Positions 54,339-63,734 are shown, numbered from the stretch's first letter. The stretch: DNA of 64,000 nucleotides from Marinobacter segnicrescens (GCF_900111555.1 NZ_FOHZ01000002.1:124001-188000), one strand, 5' to 3'. The notes: a model not told the origin generated them from the sequence alone. Numbers and translations are program-made.

Positions 54339-55337
54339 ATGTTCAGCAAACTGTCAAAGCAGCTCCACAAGGCCAGCTTTTATAGCCGCAACCAGCTTCG
54401 ATCGCTGGTACCACGGGAAATCTGGCAGGCACGTCGCCGGGCATTGCTTGCCTGGTACAGCCGTATGGACCCGCAAAAACGGGCCGACATTGACGCACGT
54501 GTCAGCTATTACAATCGCCTTGAGCGCCCGGTCTTCCCGTCAGGCCAGTGGGAAGCAATCAACCGCTTCAGCAGCAGGAACAAGAGCAGCGCCTACTGTG
54601 CCGACTTTCAGCACCTGATACGCCACTTCCCTGGCCACCTCCTGGTCAACTACCGGTTTGGTGATATCACCGAGTTTCAGCAAGAACCCACCCTGGTCAA
54701 AAGCCGGCCGGTGACCTCACCCAGGCTCAACGAAAACAGTCTGCTGCTGAAGCTGAATTCTGTCCGCCACTATCGTTTCTGTAAGGACCCGATCGCCTTC
54801 CGGGACAAGCAACCCAGGGCAGTCTGGCGTGGCAAGTCCAACCGGGAGCACCGCATCGACTTTGCCCGGCGGTTCATGGATCACCCCCGATGCAACATAG
54901 GCTGCACGCGACACAAGGAGCCCGCGCCCCAACCCTGGCACAAGCCGTTCATGTCGATACCCGAGCAACTGGGTTACCAGTTTATCGTCAGCGTGGAAGG
55001 CATTGATGTCGCAACCAACCTCAAGTGGATCATGGCATCCAACTCCCTGTGTCTGATGCGCCGGCCACGCTACGAAACCTGGTTCATGGAGGGCACCCTG
55101 GTCCCCGGCTATCACTATGTGGAACTCCGTGACGATCACTCCGACCTCCCGGACAAGATCGATTACTATTATCGCCACCCGGACGAGGCCGAGGCCATCA
55201 TTGCCAACGCCCAGCGACACGTGGCCCGCTTCAGGGACCGGGGTATTGAGGACCTGGTCGGCTTACTGGTCATGGAGCGCCTGTTTCAACTGTCCGGCCA
55301 GGTTGGGCCTGCCCGCCTCCCGATAGCGGCAGGCTGA
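54339..55337 (+). CDS. GT90 (CAP10/LpsA-like) glycosyltransferase
   Basis: A 332-residue protein of the family that includes fungal CAP10 and bacterial LPS glycosyltransferases. Family segments are 'YCADFQHLIRHFPGHLLVNY', 'AVWRGKSNREHRIDFARRF', 'FIVSVEGIDVATNLKWIMAS' and 'MRRPRYETWFMEGTLVPGYH'. The latter two are strongly conserved in GT90 enzymes. It probably adds a sugar to lipopolysaccharide or another envelope glycan. No other glycan genes lie nearby, which is common for this orphan class. There is a GGGAC-type site before the start. Confidence 0.8.
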   Translation: MFSKLSKQLHKASFYSRNQLRSLVPREIWQARRRALLAWYSRMDPQKRADIDARVSYYNRLERPVFPSGQWEAINRFSSRNKSSAYCADFQHLIRHFPGHLLVNYRFGDITEFQQEPTLVKSRPVTSPRLNENSLLLKLNSVRHYRFCKDPIAFRDKQPRAVWRGKSNREHRIDFARRFMDHPRCNIGCTRHKEPAPQPWHKPFMSIPEQLGYQFIVSVEGIDVATNLKWIMASNSLCLMRRPRYETWFMEGTLVPGYHYVELRDDHSDLPDKIDYYYRHPDEAEAIIANAQRHVARFRDRGIEDLVGLLVMERLFQLSGQVGPARLPIAAG

Positions 55338-55449
55338 TCCAGGCGCCCCGCTGAAAAACCCTGTTATAGACATAAAACATACATATCGGCCTGATCAAAA
55401 ATGGTACACTTCGTCCCGCACTATCAATATTACCGACGAATCCTTTGCC

Positions 55450-56388
55450 ATGACCCTGCCAACACCAGACCCTGCTGATGCAGCGCGCCCCGAAGATATC
55501 AGCTACCAGGCCATAGCCACTGTGCTCAACAGTCTCGACGCCCTCGTGTACGTGGCGGACATGCAAACCCATGACCTGATTTTCTTTAATGACTACGGCA
55601 GGAACTACTGGGGTGCTCCGGGGGGCAGGAAGTGTTGGCAGGTACTGCAGAAAGGTCAGACCGGGCCTTGCAGTTTCTGCACTAACCCGCAGCTGGTAGA
55701 CGACGATGGCAACCCGACCGGACCGCTGGTCTGGGAGTTCCAGAACACCGCCAACAAACACTGGTATCAGTGCCGGGACCAGGCCATTCGATGGATCGAC
55801 GGGCGCCTGGTCCGCATGGAAATCGCCACCGACATTACTGACCGCAAGGAAATGGAGCAGGCCCTGAAGGCAGCCAAGGCAGAGGCGGAAAAGCTCGCGG
55901 ATACCGACGAGCTTACCGGCCTGAACAACCGCCGGGCCTTCTTCAACCTGAGCAACCAGGTCATAAGCCAGGCACTGCGAACGGGGGAGCCGGTCGCTGT
56001 CATCATGTTTGACCTGGACCACTTCAAGCAAGTGAATGATCGCTGGGGCCATGCTGCTGGTGACACCGTCCTTCGTGGCATGGCAGCCACTGCCCAACGG
56101 ACAGTGCGGGACTCGGACATCCTGGCCAGGCTCGGTGGTGAGGAGTTTGCCATTCTGTTACCCGCCACGGACCTGCCCAAGGCACGCTACCTGGCCCAGC
56201 GTCTGCAACAGGCGTTCAGCAGCCAGATTTTCCCTGTCGCTGACGGCACGGTCCGCTGCACGGCGAGTTTCGGAATTGCGGCCTCCACGGCCCGGGAAAT
56301 CACCCTTGATGACCTGCTCCGGCAAGCAGACAAAGCACTTTTCAGGGCCAAGGAAGCCGGCCGGAACCGTGTCGACAGCCGCTGCTGA
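55450..56388 (+). CDS. Cysteine-containing PAS-GGDEF diguanylate cyclase
   Basis: A 312-residue soluble protein. An N-terminal PAS domain (about 20-140) contains a cysteine cluster, 'GRKCWQVLQKGQTGPCSFCT', with further Cys in 'WYQCRDQAI'. A coiled linker follows, then a GGDEF domain (about 150-310) with active motif ARLGGEEF and an RxxD inhibitory site (RDSD). The Cys cluster could bind a metal or act as a redox switch. Similar Cys-PAS cyclases are found in other proteobacteria, from memory. It is transcribed alone; the ribosome site is weak. A thiol-redox link to the neighbouring CxxC SelW-like protein is speculative. Confidence 0.9.
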   Translation: MTLPTPDPADAARPEDISYQAIATVLNSLDALVYVADMQTHDLIFFNDYGRNYWGAPGGRKCWQVLQKGQTGPCSFCTNPQLVDDDGNPTGPLVWEFQNTANKHWYQCRDQAIRWIDGRLVRMEIATDITDRKEMEQALKAAKAEAEKLADTDELTGLNNRRAFFNLSNQVISQALRTGEPVAVIMFDLDHFKQVNDRWGHAAGDTVLRGMAATAQRTVRDSDILARLGGEEFAILLPATDLPKARYLAQRLQQAFSSQIFPVADGTVRCTASFGIAASTAREITLDDLLRQADKALFRAKEAGRNRVDSRC

Positions 56389-56472
56389 GAGCGAGCTTTT
56401 ACCACCCTTCCACAAGCCGATATACTCCTGCCAACCAAGCCACACTCGTCAAATCTGATCCGGGGCCAGCCC

Positions 56473-57114
56473 ATGAAAGTCCGCGTTATTCCCGTTACTC
56501 CCTTCCAGCAAAACTGCACCCTGCTCTGGTGTGAAGATTCCGGCAAGGGTGTGGTCATTGATCCAGGTGGCGACATGGACCAGATCATGGCGGTGGTTAA
56601 CGAGGAAGGCATCGGGCTTGAGAAAATCCTGGTCACCCATGGCCATATCGACCATGCCGGCGGCGTGGCGGCTTTGATGGCACAGACCGGCTTGCCGGTT
56701 GAAGGCCCCCACAGGGATGACGAGTTCTGGATTGAAGGCCTGCCCATGCAGAGCCAGCGCTTTGGCTTCGCCCACGCCGACCGCTTTACGCCGACCCGCT
56801 GGCTGGAGGACGGCGACCGGGTCACCTTTGGCGACCAGGAGCTGGAAGTGCTGCACTGCCCTGGACACACACCCGGCCACGTGGTTTTCTTCCACCGGCC
56901 TACCGGCTTTGCCCAGGTAGGAGACGTACTGTTCAACGGTTCCATCGGCCGCACCGACTTCCCGAAAGGGGATTACCAGCAGTTGATCCATTCGATCCGG
57001 GACAAGCTGTTTCCCCTTGGAGATGAGGTGAAATTTGTCCCCGGGCACGGCCCCATGTCCACCTTCGGCCACGAGCGCGAGACCAACCCGTTCGTTTCTG
57101 ACCACCGGGGGTGA
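56473..57114 (+). CDS. MBL-fold metallo-hydrolase (GloB/YcbL-like)
   Basis: A 213-residue metallo-beta-lactamase-fold protein. The metal-binding motif THGHIDHAGG is at residues 55-64 (H56, H58, D60, H61). Further metal ligands are in 'LHCPGHTPGHVVF', 'GDVLFNGSIGRTD' and 'VPGHGPM'. This matches the YcbL/GloB type-II glyoxalase-like group, which hydrolyses thioesters such as S-D-lactoylglutathione, although the C-terminal substrate-binding extension of true GloB is absent. The substrate is uncertain. It ends 4 bases before the SelW-like gene, implying one operon. Confidence 0.85.
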   Translation: MKVRVIPVTPFQQNCTLLWCEDSGKGVVIDPGGDMDQIMAVVNEEGIGLEKILVTHGHIDHAGGVAALMAQTGLPVEGPHRDDEFWIEGLPMQSQRFGFAHADRFTPTRWLEDGDRVTFGDQELEVLHCPGHTPGHVVFFHRPTGFAQVGDVLFNGSIGRTDFPKGDYQQLIHSIRDKLFPLGDEVKFVPGHGPMSTFGHERETNPFVSDHRG

Positions 57115-57118
57115 AACC

Positions 57119-57424
57119 ATGTCAGAAGAAAGCCGTCATCGCGTCGATATCCACTACTGCACCGGCTGCCGCTGGCTGCTGCGCTCCGCGTGGATGGCCC
57201 AGGAACTGCTGACCACCTTCGAGGATGAGATCAACGAACTGACCCTTCACCCGGGCTCCGGTGGTATCTTCGAGGTATGGGTGGACGACGCCCGCATCTG
57301 GTCCCGTAAAGAAATGGGCGGCTTCCCCGAAATTACCCGGCTTAAACAACTGGTACGAGACCAGGTCTCCCCGGAACGCTCACTCGGGCACAGTGATCGG
57401 AAACCTTCGGGCAACGTCCCTTAA
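57119..57424 (+). CDS. SelW/Rdx-family redox protein
   Basis: A 101-residue protein of the selenoprotein-W-like (Rdx) family, with a thioredoxin-like fold. It has the family's CxxC at residues 14-17 (YCTGCRW) in place of CxxU, followed by 'WMAQELLTTFEDEINELTLHP', 'GGIFEVWVDD' and 'GGFPEITRLKQLVRD'. Such proteins are thought to act in thiol redox, with unclear targets. It begins 4 bases after the MBL-fold hydrolase stop; the pairing suggests cooperation with thioester or glutathione chemistry by inference only. Confidence 0.82.
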   Translation: MSEESRHRVDIHYCTGCRWLLRSAWMAQELLTTFEDEINELTLHPGSGGIFEVWVDDARIWSRKEMGGFPEITRLKQLVRDQVSPERSLGHSDRKPSGNVP

Positions 57425-57536
57425 CCTTCTGATACAAAAACAGACATAGATCAACCCCTGAACAGTTTCCAAAACAACTCTTCCGGTTATACTTCTCGAA
57501 CAATTATTAAAAAATATACAGAACCGGAGTAAGCCA

Positions 57537-59174
57537 ATGGCTATCGGTAACGCACTGGGTTTTCGTACCAAGATTGCCCTCCCCTTTGTCATAACTGCCA
57601 TCGCCGTCATTGTTCTCGGCGTTCTCAGTGTTATCACCGCCCGCAACCTGGTATCGGATACCGATTTCCTGGCGGAGAACCTGCTACCCGCGTCCAGTGA
57701 GGTCCTTAACGGCGACCGGGACCTGTACCAGGCCCTGGTGGCCCAGAATGGCTATATCCGCGCCCGGGAAAGCAACGCGGCCGCTGAAGACCTGCTGGCA
57801 GCGTTCCATGAAAATGCCGATCAGGCACGGGATCGTATCCATGCTGCCCAGGAACGGCTTACAGGCACGGGAATCGATGCCGAAATGGAAGGTTTTGACG
57901 CTACCTTCGAGCAATGGCGAACCTCAGCGGAAACCGCCCTCGAGCGCGCAAGGATCGGCGATACCTACGGTGGACGCGAGCTGATCCGCGAAGAAACTGG
58001 TGAACTGTTCGAAGCGGTCCGGGGTTACTTCGACCGCACCGGCCAACTGGCCGACGAGCTGGCCAAGACGCGCGCCGCTGAAGCCTCTGGAGAGGCGAAC
58101 CAGGCGGTTGTCATCACCATCGTTGTCACCCTGGCAGCGCTGATAATTGCCGTAGTGGTTTTCCTCGCAGTCATGAAACTGATTATTGCCTCCATCCGCA
58201 CCCTGCGTGCACAACTGGACAATATCGCCCAGGGCGAAGGCGACCTGACCCAGCGGGTGCCGGTGGAAAACAACGATGACCTGGGCCAGCTGGCGGAATC
58301 CTTCAATGCCGTGCTGGCCAATCTGCAAGGCATGGTCAGCAATATCCAGCAGCTGTCAGAGCAACTCTCCAGTGGCGCCAACCAGCTTGAGCAATCAGCG
58401 GCGGATAACCGGGATGGCGTCTCCCGGCAGACCGAGTCGATCAATATGGTGGCCACTGCCATCAATGAAATGCAGAGTGCGGTCGAAGAGGTAGCTGGTA
58501 ACGCCTCCCGTGCGGCCGAAGTCACCCGTACCGCTCAGGGCAACGCAAGCAAGGGTGGTGAAATTGTTGAGCAGTCGGCTCAGCAGGTTCGCCGGCTTGC
58601 CCAGCAAATCAGTAAAGCGGTGGAGGTCATTCGCAAGCTGTCGGCGGATTCCGATAACATCACATCGGTACTGGACGTGATCCGGGGTATTGCGGAACAG
58701 ACCAACCTGTTGGCGCTGAACGCGGCCATCGAAGCGGCCAGGGCCGGCGAGCAGGGGCGCGGTTTTGCGGTGGTTGCCGACGAAGTGAGGACCCTGGCCC
58801 AGCGCACGCAGCAGTCCACTGAAAACATCCAGGGTATGATCACGGCTCTCCAGTCAGGGGTATCCGACATCGTCTCGGTGATGGAAACCGGCAGTGACCA
58901 GGCGCAAGCTACTGAAAAGCTGGCCGCCGACGCCGAAACCGAGCTGGCCTCGATCCTCCAGGCCATGAGCGATATTACCGACGTCAACTCCAGCGTGGCC
59001 TCTGCCACCGAGGAGCAGACCCAGGTCATTGACGAGATCAACCGGAACATCACCGACATCAATGACCTGGCCAATGAGAGTGATACCCGCTCAGCGGACC
59101 TTAATTCACTCAGTGAGTCCATGGCCGGCTACGCCCGCCAATTGACAGACCAGGTGGGCCGCTTCCGGGTCTGA
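57537..59174 (+). CDS. Methyl-accepting chemotaxis protein
   Basis: A 545-residue chemoreceptor. A first membrane segment (about 12-34) is followed by a helical periplasmic sensor (about 40-180), a second segment ('[21 protein letters not shown]', shown in part), a HAMP domain ('[19 protein letters not shown]') and a long cytoplasmic signalling hairpin. The hairpin tip is the invariant '[20 protein letters not shown]', followed by '[18 protein letters not shown]'. It couples a periplasmic ligand, unknown here, to CheA. The sensor looks like a four-helix bundle. CheV lies 3.3 kb upstream. A stem-loop follows the gene. Confidence 0.93.
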   Translation: MAIGNALGFRTKIALPFVITAIAVIVLGVLSVITARNLVSDTDFLAENLLPASSEVLNGDRDLYQALVAQNGYIRARESNAAAEDLLAAFHENADQARDRIHAAQERLTGTGIDAEMEGFDATFEQWRTSAETALERARIGDTYGGRELIREETGELFEAVRGYFDRTGQLADELAKTRAAEASGEANQAVVITIVVTLAALIIAVVVFLAVMKLIIASIRTLRAQLDNIAQGEGDLTQRVPVENNDDLGQLAESFNAVLANLQGMVSNIQQLSEQLSSGANQLEQSAADNRDGVSRQTESINMVATAINEMQSAVEEVAGNASRAAEVTRTAQGNASKGGEIVEQSAQQVRRLAQQISKAVEVIRKLSADSDNITSVLDVIRGIAEQTNLLALNAAIEAARAGEQGRGFAVVADEVRTLAQRTQQSTENIQGMITALQSGVSDIVSVMETGSDQAQATEKLAADAETELASILQAMSDITDVNSSVASATEEQTQVIDEINRNITDINDLANESDTRSADLNSLSESMAGYARQLTDQVGRFRV

Positions 59175-59207
59175 AGAACCCGGCATTTCCTTACCACAAC
59201 GGACCTC

Positions 59208-59241
59208 ACTGCCCCGGCATCAGCACCTGCGCCGGGGCAGT
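59208..59241 (+). terminator. Stem-loop after the chemoreceptor gene
   Basis: ACTGCCCCGGC (59208-59218) pairs perfectly with GCCGGGGCAGT (59231-59241) across a 12-base loop. It follows the receptor stop by about 33 bases. The tail, CACTCTATT, is only weakly T-rich, so termination is inferred. Confidence 0.5.
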
Positions 59242-59376
59242 CACTCTATTGCCCCATCGCCTTGCCCAACCTGTCCTGAACGTCACATTTGTGGTTCAGT
59301 GGTATCGGGCACCAGCCCGATAACAGCTGCTACACTTGCTCCCGACTCACTGTTTTCTTTCCGGAGCATCCGCGCT

Positions 59377-60789
59377 ATGACCGCCATTGTGGACTTCCTG
59401 AACAACATCCTCTGGGGCTACGTTCTGGTCTACGGCCTGCTGGCTGTAGGCGTGTTCTATACCATTCGCCTGGGCTTTCTGCAGTTCATCAACTTCAACG
59501 AGATGATCCGGGCGATCCGGGGCTCCCGGGAAAGCGATGTGCACGGCATTTCACCCTTCCAGGCACTGTGCACCAGCCTGGCCTCCCGGGTGGGCACCGG
59601 CAACCTCGCCGGTGTGGCGGTGGCCCTCTACCTGGGGGGCGCCGGTGCCATCTTCTGGATGTGGATGGTGGCGCTGGTGGGTATGGCCACCGGTTATGCG
59701 GAAAGCACCCTTGCCCAACTCTACAAGGTCCGGGACGGCAAGGGGCAGTACCGTGGTGGACCTTCCGTGTATATCAGTAAGGGCCTGAACGCACCCTGGG
59801 CAGCGGTTATCTTTGCCATCTGCCTGATCCTGTCTTTCGGGCTTGTATTCAACGCCGTGCAGGCCAATTCCATCGCAGACGCCATGCAGGGCGCCTTTGG
59901 TATCCCGAAACTGTGGATGGGTATTGCAGTGGCCATCTTCGCAGGCATTGTCATTTTTGGCGGGCTTCGGTCCATTGTCCGGTTTGCCGAATTCGTGGTG
60001 CCCTTCATGGCCGGGGCCTATGTTCTGGTCGCCCTGGGCATCATGGCCTGGAATATCACCGAAGTGCCGGGCGTCCTGGTGGCCATCGTAAAAAGCGCCT
60101 TCGGCCTTGAAGAGGCCGTCGGTGGTGCGACCGGCTCCATTACCGCAGCCATGCTCAACGGCATAAAACGGGGCCTTTTCTCTAACGAGGCAGGTATGGG
60201 CAGCGCTCCCAATATCGCGGCAACTGCCACACCCGCCCCGCATCATCCCTCATCCCAGGGACTGGTACAGGCCTTTGGCGTGTTCATCGATACCATTGTG
60301 ATTTGTACCGCGACGGCGGTGATGATCCTGCTGTCAGGTGTCATGGGGCCAGATTCGGAGCTGACCGGAACCCGGCTCACCCAGGCCGCCATGGAAGCTC
60401 ACATCGGCGAAGCCGGGGGTTACTTCATCGCCATCGCCATCCTGTTCTTCGCCTTCACCTCCATCGTGGCCAACTATACCTATGCAGAAAACGCAGTGGT
60501 TTACCTTGGGGGAGGAAACAACCTGGGTATCGGCCTGTTGAGGATAGCAGCACTGGCCATGGTGGTTTGGGGTGGTTACGAGGCTGTGGTGACGGTATTC
60601 AACACCGCCGACGCCTCCATGGGGCTGATGGCCGCCATAAACCTGGTTGCCATCGTGTTGCTGTCGGGCACGGTGGTGAAGTTGACGAAGGATTACCTCG
60701 CCCAGCGCAAAGCCGGAGAAGTCCCACATTTCAAGTCAAGGGATTACCCGGAACTGCACGAGAAGATCGACAGCAACATCTGGCACTGA
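59377..60789 (+). CDS. Sodium:alanine symporter (AGCS family)
   Basis: A 470-residue inner-membrane protein with about eleven hydrophobic segments. AGCS hallmarks are 'ALCTSLASRVGTGNLAGVAV', 'GGAGAIFWMWMVALVGMATG', 'YAESTLAQLYKVRDGKGQYR' and 'RGLFSNEAGMGSAPNIAATA'. It imports alanine, glycine or related amino acids with Na+, as is usual in marine bacteria. I start at 59377 (GGAG upstream); the in-frame extension to 59299 lacks a membrane-compatible N-terminus. It converges on the PilZ gene across a stem-loop. Confidence 0.9.
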   Translation: MTAIVDFLNNILWGYVLVYGLLAVGVFYTIRLGFLQFINFNEMIRAIRGSRESDVHGISPFQALCTSLASRVGTGNLAGVAVALYLGGAGAIFWMWMVALVGMATGYAESTLAQLYKVRDGKGQYRGGPSVYISKGLNAPWAAVIFAICLILSFGLVFNAVQANSIADAMQGAFGIPKLWMGIAVAIFAGIVIFGGLRSIVRFAEFVVPFMAGAYVLVALGIMAWNITEVPGVLVAIVKSAFGLEEAVGGATGSITAAMLNGIKRGLFSNEAGMGSAPNIAATATPAPHHPSSQGLVQAFGVFIDTIVICTATAVMILLSGVMGPDSELTGTRLTQAAMEAHIGEAGGYFIAIAILFFAFTSIVANYTYAENAVVYLGGGNNLGIGLLRIAALAMVVWGGYEAVVTVFNTADASMGLMAAINLVAIVLLSGTVVKLTKDYLAQRKAGEVPHFKSRDYPELHEKIDSNIWH

Positions 60790-60800
60790 CCGTTCACTGC

Positions 60801-60826
60801 CGGGTGCGGGAAAGGGCCTGCGCCCG
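60801..60826. terminator. Stem-loop between convergent symporter and PilZ genes
   Basis: CGGGTGCGGG (60801-60810) can pair with CCTGCGCCCG (60817-60826), with two G-U wobbles, around a 6-base loop. It fills most of the gap between the two stop codons and ends exactly at the PilZ stop codon. Confidence 0.4.
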
Positions 60827-61231
60827 TCACACTGCCCTGCGATCCTCACGGTGGCGGAAGATGCGGGTACTCAGCTCCTTGTAGCGCTTTACGATGCCTT
60901 CAATCTGATCAAGGCTTCGGCGGGTGGCATCCGGGTTGTCGTCGCTGAAGCGGGCACCGTAGATACGTCGTTCCGAGAGGTCACGCACATTGGCCACAGA
61001 GGCAGAGGCCTTTTCCACGACAAAGTCACCGGTTTCGGTGGTCAGTCGCAGGCTCATCTGGAAACTTTCTCCCTGGGCCAGCGGCACATCACCGGTAAAA
61101 GCAACGCCCCGCTCAGTGACGTCCAGCACCCGTACCGTCAGCCAGTCACGGCCAAATAGCCCTCGCTTGATGCCCACCCGGGCGCTGACCCGGATCGATG
61201 GTAAACGCTGCCGGCTCCGACGTTCCTGCAT
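60827..61231 (-). CDS. PilZ-domain c-di-GMP-binding protein
   Basis: A 134-residue protein with a single PilZ domain. The RxxxR element lies in the N-terminal 'ERRSRQRLPSIR' and the second element is 'LDVTERGVAF', a D-x-T-x-x-G variant of D/N-x-S-x-x-G. A C-terminal helix ('QIEGIVKRYKELSTR') may contact a partner. It probably reads out the c-di-GMP made by the GGDEF proteins in this window; the target is unknown. It has no signal peptide or other domain. Between it and the enoyl-CoA hydratase gene lie 266 bases with no recognised element. Confidence 0.85.
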   Translation of the reverse strand: MQERRSRQRLPSIRVSARVGIKRGLFGRDWLTVRVLDVTERGVAFTGDVPLAQGESFQMSLRLTTETGDFVVEKASASVANVRDLSERRIYGARFSDDNPDATRRSLDQIEGIVKRYKELSTRIFRHREDRRAV

Positions 61232-61497
61232 ACTGCCCCCTTACTGCACTTGTCGTTATTTCGGGACCTTTTCACTGAGTGTCTCAATTTATCAGAGTCC
61301 CGGGCGGGTTAAACCGGGTAATCACGGATACAGGTCACGAATTACGACATTACTTCCCGGGGGCGCCGTAAACCGGGAAACCGTTCCGCAGTCGCATTCC
61401 TGACTTTGCGAACGGCCCCACAAGTGGCAAACTGATCCGCTTAGCATCGTAACGAATACGCAACAACCCAATAACAAACCACACAAGGAACGACACG

Positions 61498-62286
61498 ATG
61501 AGTAATTCCGTGCTTCTGGAAAAACACGATAACGGCGTCGCCGTGGTGACCCTCAACCGTCCGGATGCCATGAACGCCCTGTCCGGAGAGCTGCGCGAGC
61601 GCCTGTACGATGTCATGCAGGAAGTACGGGGCGACGACAGCATCCGCGCCGTAGTGCTCACCGGCGCCGGGCAGAGAGCCTTTACCGCCGGACTCGACCT
61701 GAAAGAGCTGGGCTCTGACACCAGTGGCATGAACGCGGCTACCGACCAGAACCCCCGATCCAACCCGGTGACCGCCATCCGCAGCTGCGGCAAGCCGGTG
61801 GTCGGCGCCATCAACGGCGTTGCCATCACCGGGGGCTTCGAGGTTGCCCTGGCCTGCGACATCCTGATCGCCTCTGAAAACGCCCGCTTTGCCGACACCC
61901 ACGCCCTGGTCGGCATCATGCCGGGCTGGGGACTGTCCCAGAAACTGCAACGCATCATCGGCCAGTCCCGGGCCAAGGAACTGTCTTTCACCGGACGTTT
62001 CCTGAATGCTGAGACGGCCTGCCAATGGGGCCTGGTGAACCGGGTGGTCGCGGCGGACAAGCTGATGGATGAGGCCCTGGCGCTGGCGGATGACATTACC
62101 GTAGTAGAGCCGCCTTTCCTGGCCAAGTACCGCCACCTGATTGAACATGGTGCCAACCTGTCCATGGACGACGCCCTTAACTACGAAACCCTGTTCTCCT
62201 CCATCGAGAACGACAAGGTCACCCCGGACGATATCGAACGTCGCCGCCTGGCTGTGATGGAACGTGGCCGCGCCCGCAAGGGGTAA
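61498..62286 (+). CDS. Enoyl-CoA hydratase/isomerase-family protein
   Basis: A 262-residue crotonase-fold protein. Oxyanion-hole and CoA-binding segments are 'GAGQRAFTAGLDLKEL' and 'AINGVAITGGFEVALACD'. The first catalytic glutamate position of rat mitochondrial enoyl-CoA hydratase (E144) is kept as E115, but the second (E164), 20 residues on, is H135 in 'FADTHALVGIMPGWG'. The 'FADTHA' variant recurs in a hydratase-like subgroup, so activity may be altered, not lost. The start follows AAGGAA. It precedes an exporter gene by 8 bases, so the two are probably co-transcribed. Confidence 0.85.
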   Translation: MSNSVLLEKHDNGVAVVTLNRPDAMNALSGELRERLYDVMQEVRGDDSIRAVVLTGAGQRAFTAGLDLKELGSDTSGMNAATDQNPRSNPVTAIRSCGKPVVGAINGVAITGGFEVALACDILIASENARFADTHALVGIMPGWGLSQKLQRIIGQSRAKELSFTGRFLNAETACQWGLVNRVVAADKLMDEALALADDITVVEPPFLAKYRHLIEHGANLSMDDALNYETLFSSIENDKVTPDDIERRRLAVMERGRARKG

Positions 62287-62294
62287 CGTGGCCC

Positions 62295-63734
62295 ATGCCG
62301 ACCTCTATGGAACAGCTTCAGGAGCGCTACGGACAGCGCTATAAATGGTGGGTGATGATCACGGTCATGACCGGCACCATGACCATGTCGTTGTCATCTA
62401 CCATCGTAAACGTAGCCTTGCCGGACATCATGGCAACCTTCTCGGTCAGCCACACGATGGGGCAGTGGCTGGTCACTGCCTTCCTTGCCAGCATGGCCAT
62501 TGGCATGCTGCTCAATGTGTGGATGGTGGACCGGTTTGGTCCCCGTACCACCTATATGGGCGCACTGGTCGTGTTCGTGGTAGCCGCCATAGCTGGCGGC
62601 CTGGCCATGAATTTCGGCATGTTGGTCGTGGTGAGGGTACTGCAGGGCCTTATCGCCGGTATGGTACAGCCCCTGGCTATGTTGATGCTCTATGCGGTAT
62701 TCCCCGTTAACCAGCGGGGCCAGGCCATGGGGCTGTATGCCATGGGCGTGGTACTCGGGCCCACCGTCGGCCCGGTGGTGGGTGGCGTGCTGGTGGACTG
62801 GTGGTCCTGGCGTGCGGTATTCCTGGTGGTACTGCCCTTCTGTATCGCCGCCTTCTGGCTTGGCAGCACCTTCCTGTCGCGGCCGTCCAGTGCCCCCCCG
62901 GTGCACCGTCGCCTTGACGGCGTTGGTCTGCTGTTGCTCACCGGTTGGATGGTAGCGCTGTTGTGGGGACTGTCGGAAGGCCCTCACCTGGGCTGGGGCA
63001 GCCTGCCGGTCACCCTGGGATTGCTTGCTGCCGCTGCCCTGTTTGCAGGGTTCACGCTGCACCAGTTACGCAGCCGGTCACCCCTGCTGGCCCTGCGCAT
63101 CTTCCGTCATACTGGCTTTACGCCCGCCTTCCTGGTCGCCATGCTGACCGGTGCCGGCCTCTTTGGCTCGGTGTATCTGCTGCCCATGCTGGTGCAGACG
63201 GCTATGGGGGAGTCCGCCTCAGCGGCTGGCATGTTGCTGATGCCCGCCGGCCTGGCGATGGCTTTCTCCTTTCCGATTATTGGCCGGCTCACTGACCGGG
63301 TACTGCCCAAGCTGCTGGTGGCAGTCGGCCTGGTGCTGTTTGCCCTGTCCAGCATCGTGCTGAGCGAGGCACGGGCCGATATGTCACTGGTACTGATTGC
63401 GATGATGGCCGCACTGGGCCGGGTCGGGCTGGCCATGACCATGCCCCCGGTGGTGATCGGTGCGGTGAGCATCGTGCCCCAGAACATGATCAACCAGGCC
63501 ACCGGCCTGATCAGCTTTGCCCGTCAGTTCGGCGGCTCACTGGGGGTCAGCCTGTCCGCCATACTGCTGCAGGAAAATACGCTGTGGACGGCTTCGCTCG
63601 GCGTACCCGAAGCCTTCCCCGGCTACCAGGATGCCTTCGCCCTCATGGCGCTGCTCTATCTGATCGGGCTCTACCCCATGGCCCGGATGCAATCACCACC
63701 GGCAGAGGACCGCAAACGGCCGCAACCTGCCTGA
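62295..63734 (+). CDS. DHA2-family multidrug exporter (EmrB-like MFS)
   Basis: A 479-residue major-facilitator protein with about 14 membrane segments. Typical features are 'MSLSSTIVNVALPDIMATFS', 'GQWLVTAFLASMAIGMLLNV', the motif C-like 'GVVLGPTVGPVVGGVLVDWW' and 'SWRAVFLVVLPF'. Members of this group export hydrophobic compounds by proton antiport, often with an EmrA-like adaptor; none is visible. Placed 8 bases after the enoyl-CoA hydratase-like gene and before an acyl-CoA synthetase, it may export a lipophilic metabolite. This is inference from context. Confidence 0.88.
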   Translation: MPTSMEQLQERYGQRYKWWVMITVMTGTMTMSLSSTIVNVALPDIMATFSVSHTMGQWLVTAFLASMAIGMLLNVWMVDRFGPRTTYMGALVVFVVAAIAGGLAMNFGMLVVVRVLQGLIAGMVQPLAMLMLYAVFPVNQRGQAMGLYAMGVVLGPTVGPVVGGVLVDWWSWRAVFLVVLPFCIAAFWLGSTFLSRPSSAPPVHRRLDGVGLLLLTGWMVALLWGLSEGPHLGWGSLPVTLGLLAAAALFAGFTLHQLRSRSPLLALRIFRHTGFTPAFLVAMLTGAGLFGSVYLLPMLVQTAMGESASAAGMLLMPAGLAMAFSFPIIGRLTDRVLPKLLVAVGLVLFALSSIVLSEARADMSLVLIAMMAALGRVGLAMTMPPVVIGAVSIVPQNMINQATGLISFARQFGGSLGVSLSAILLQENTLWTASLGVPEAFPGYQDAFALMALLYLIGLYPMARMQSPPAEDRKRPQPA

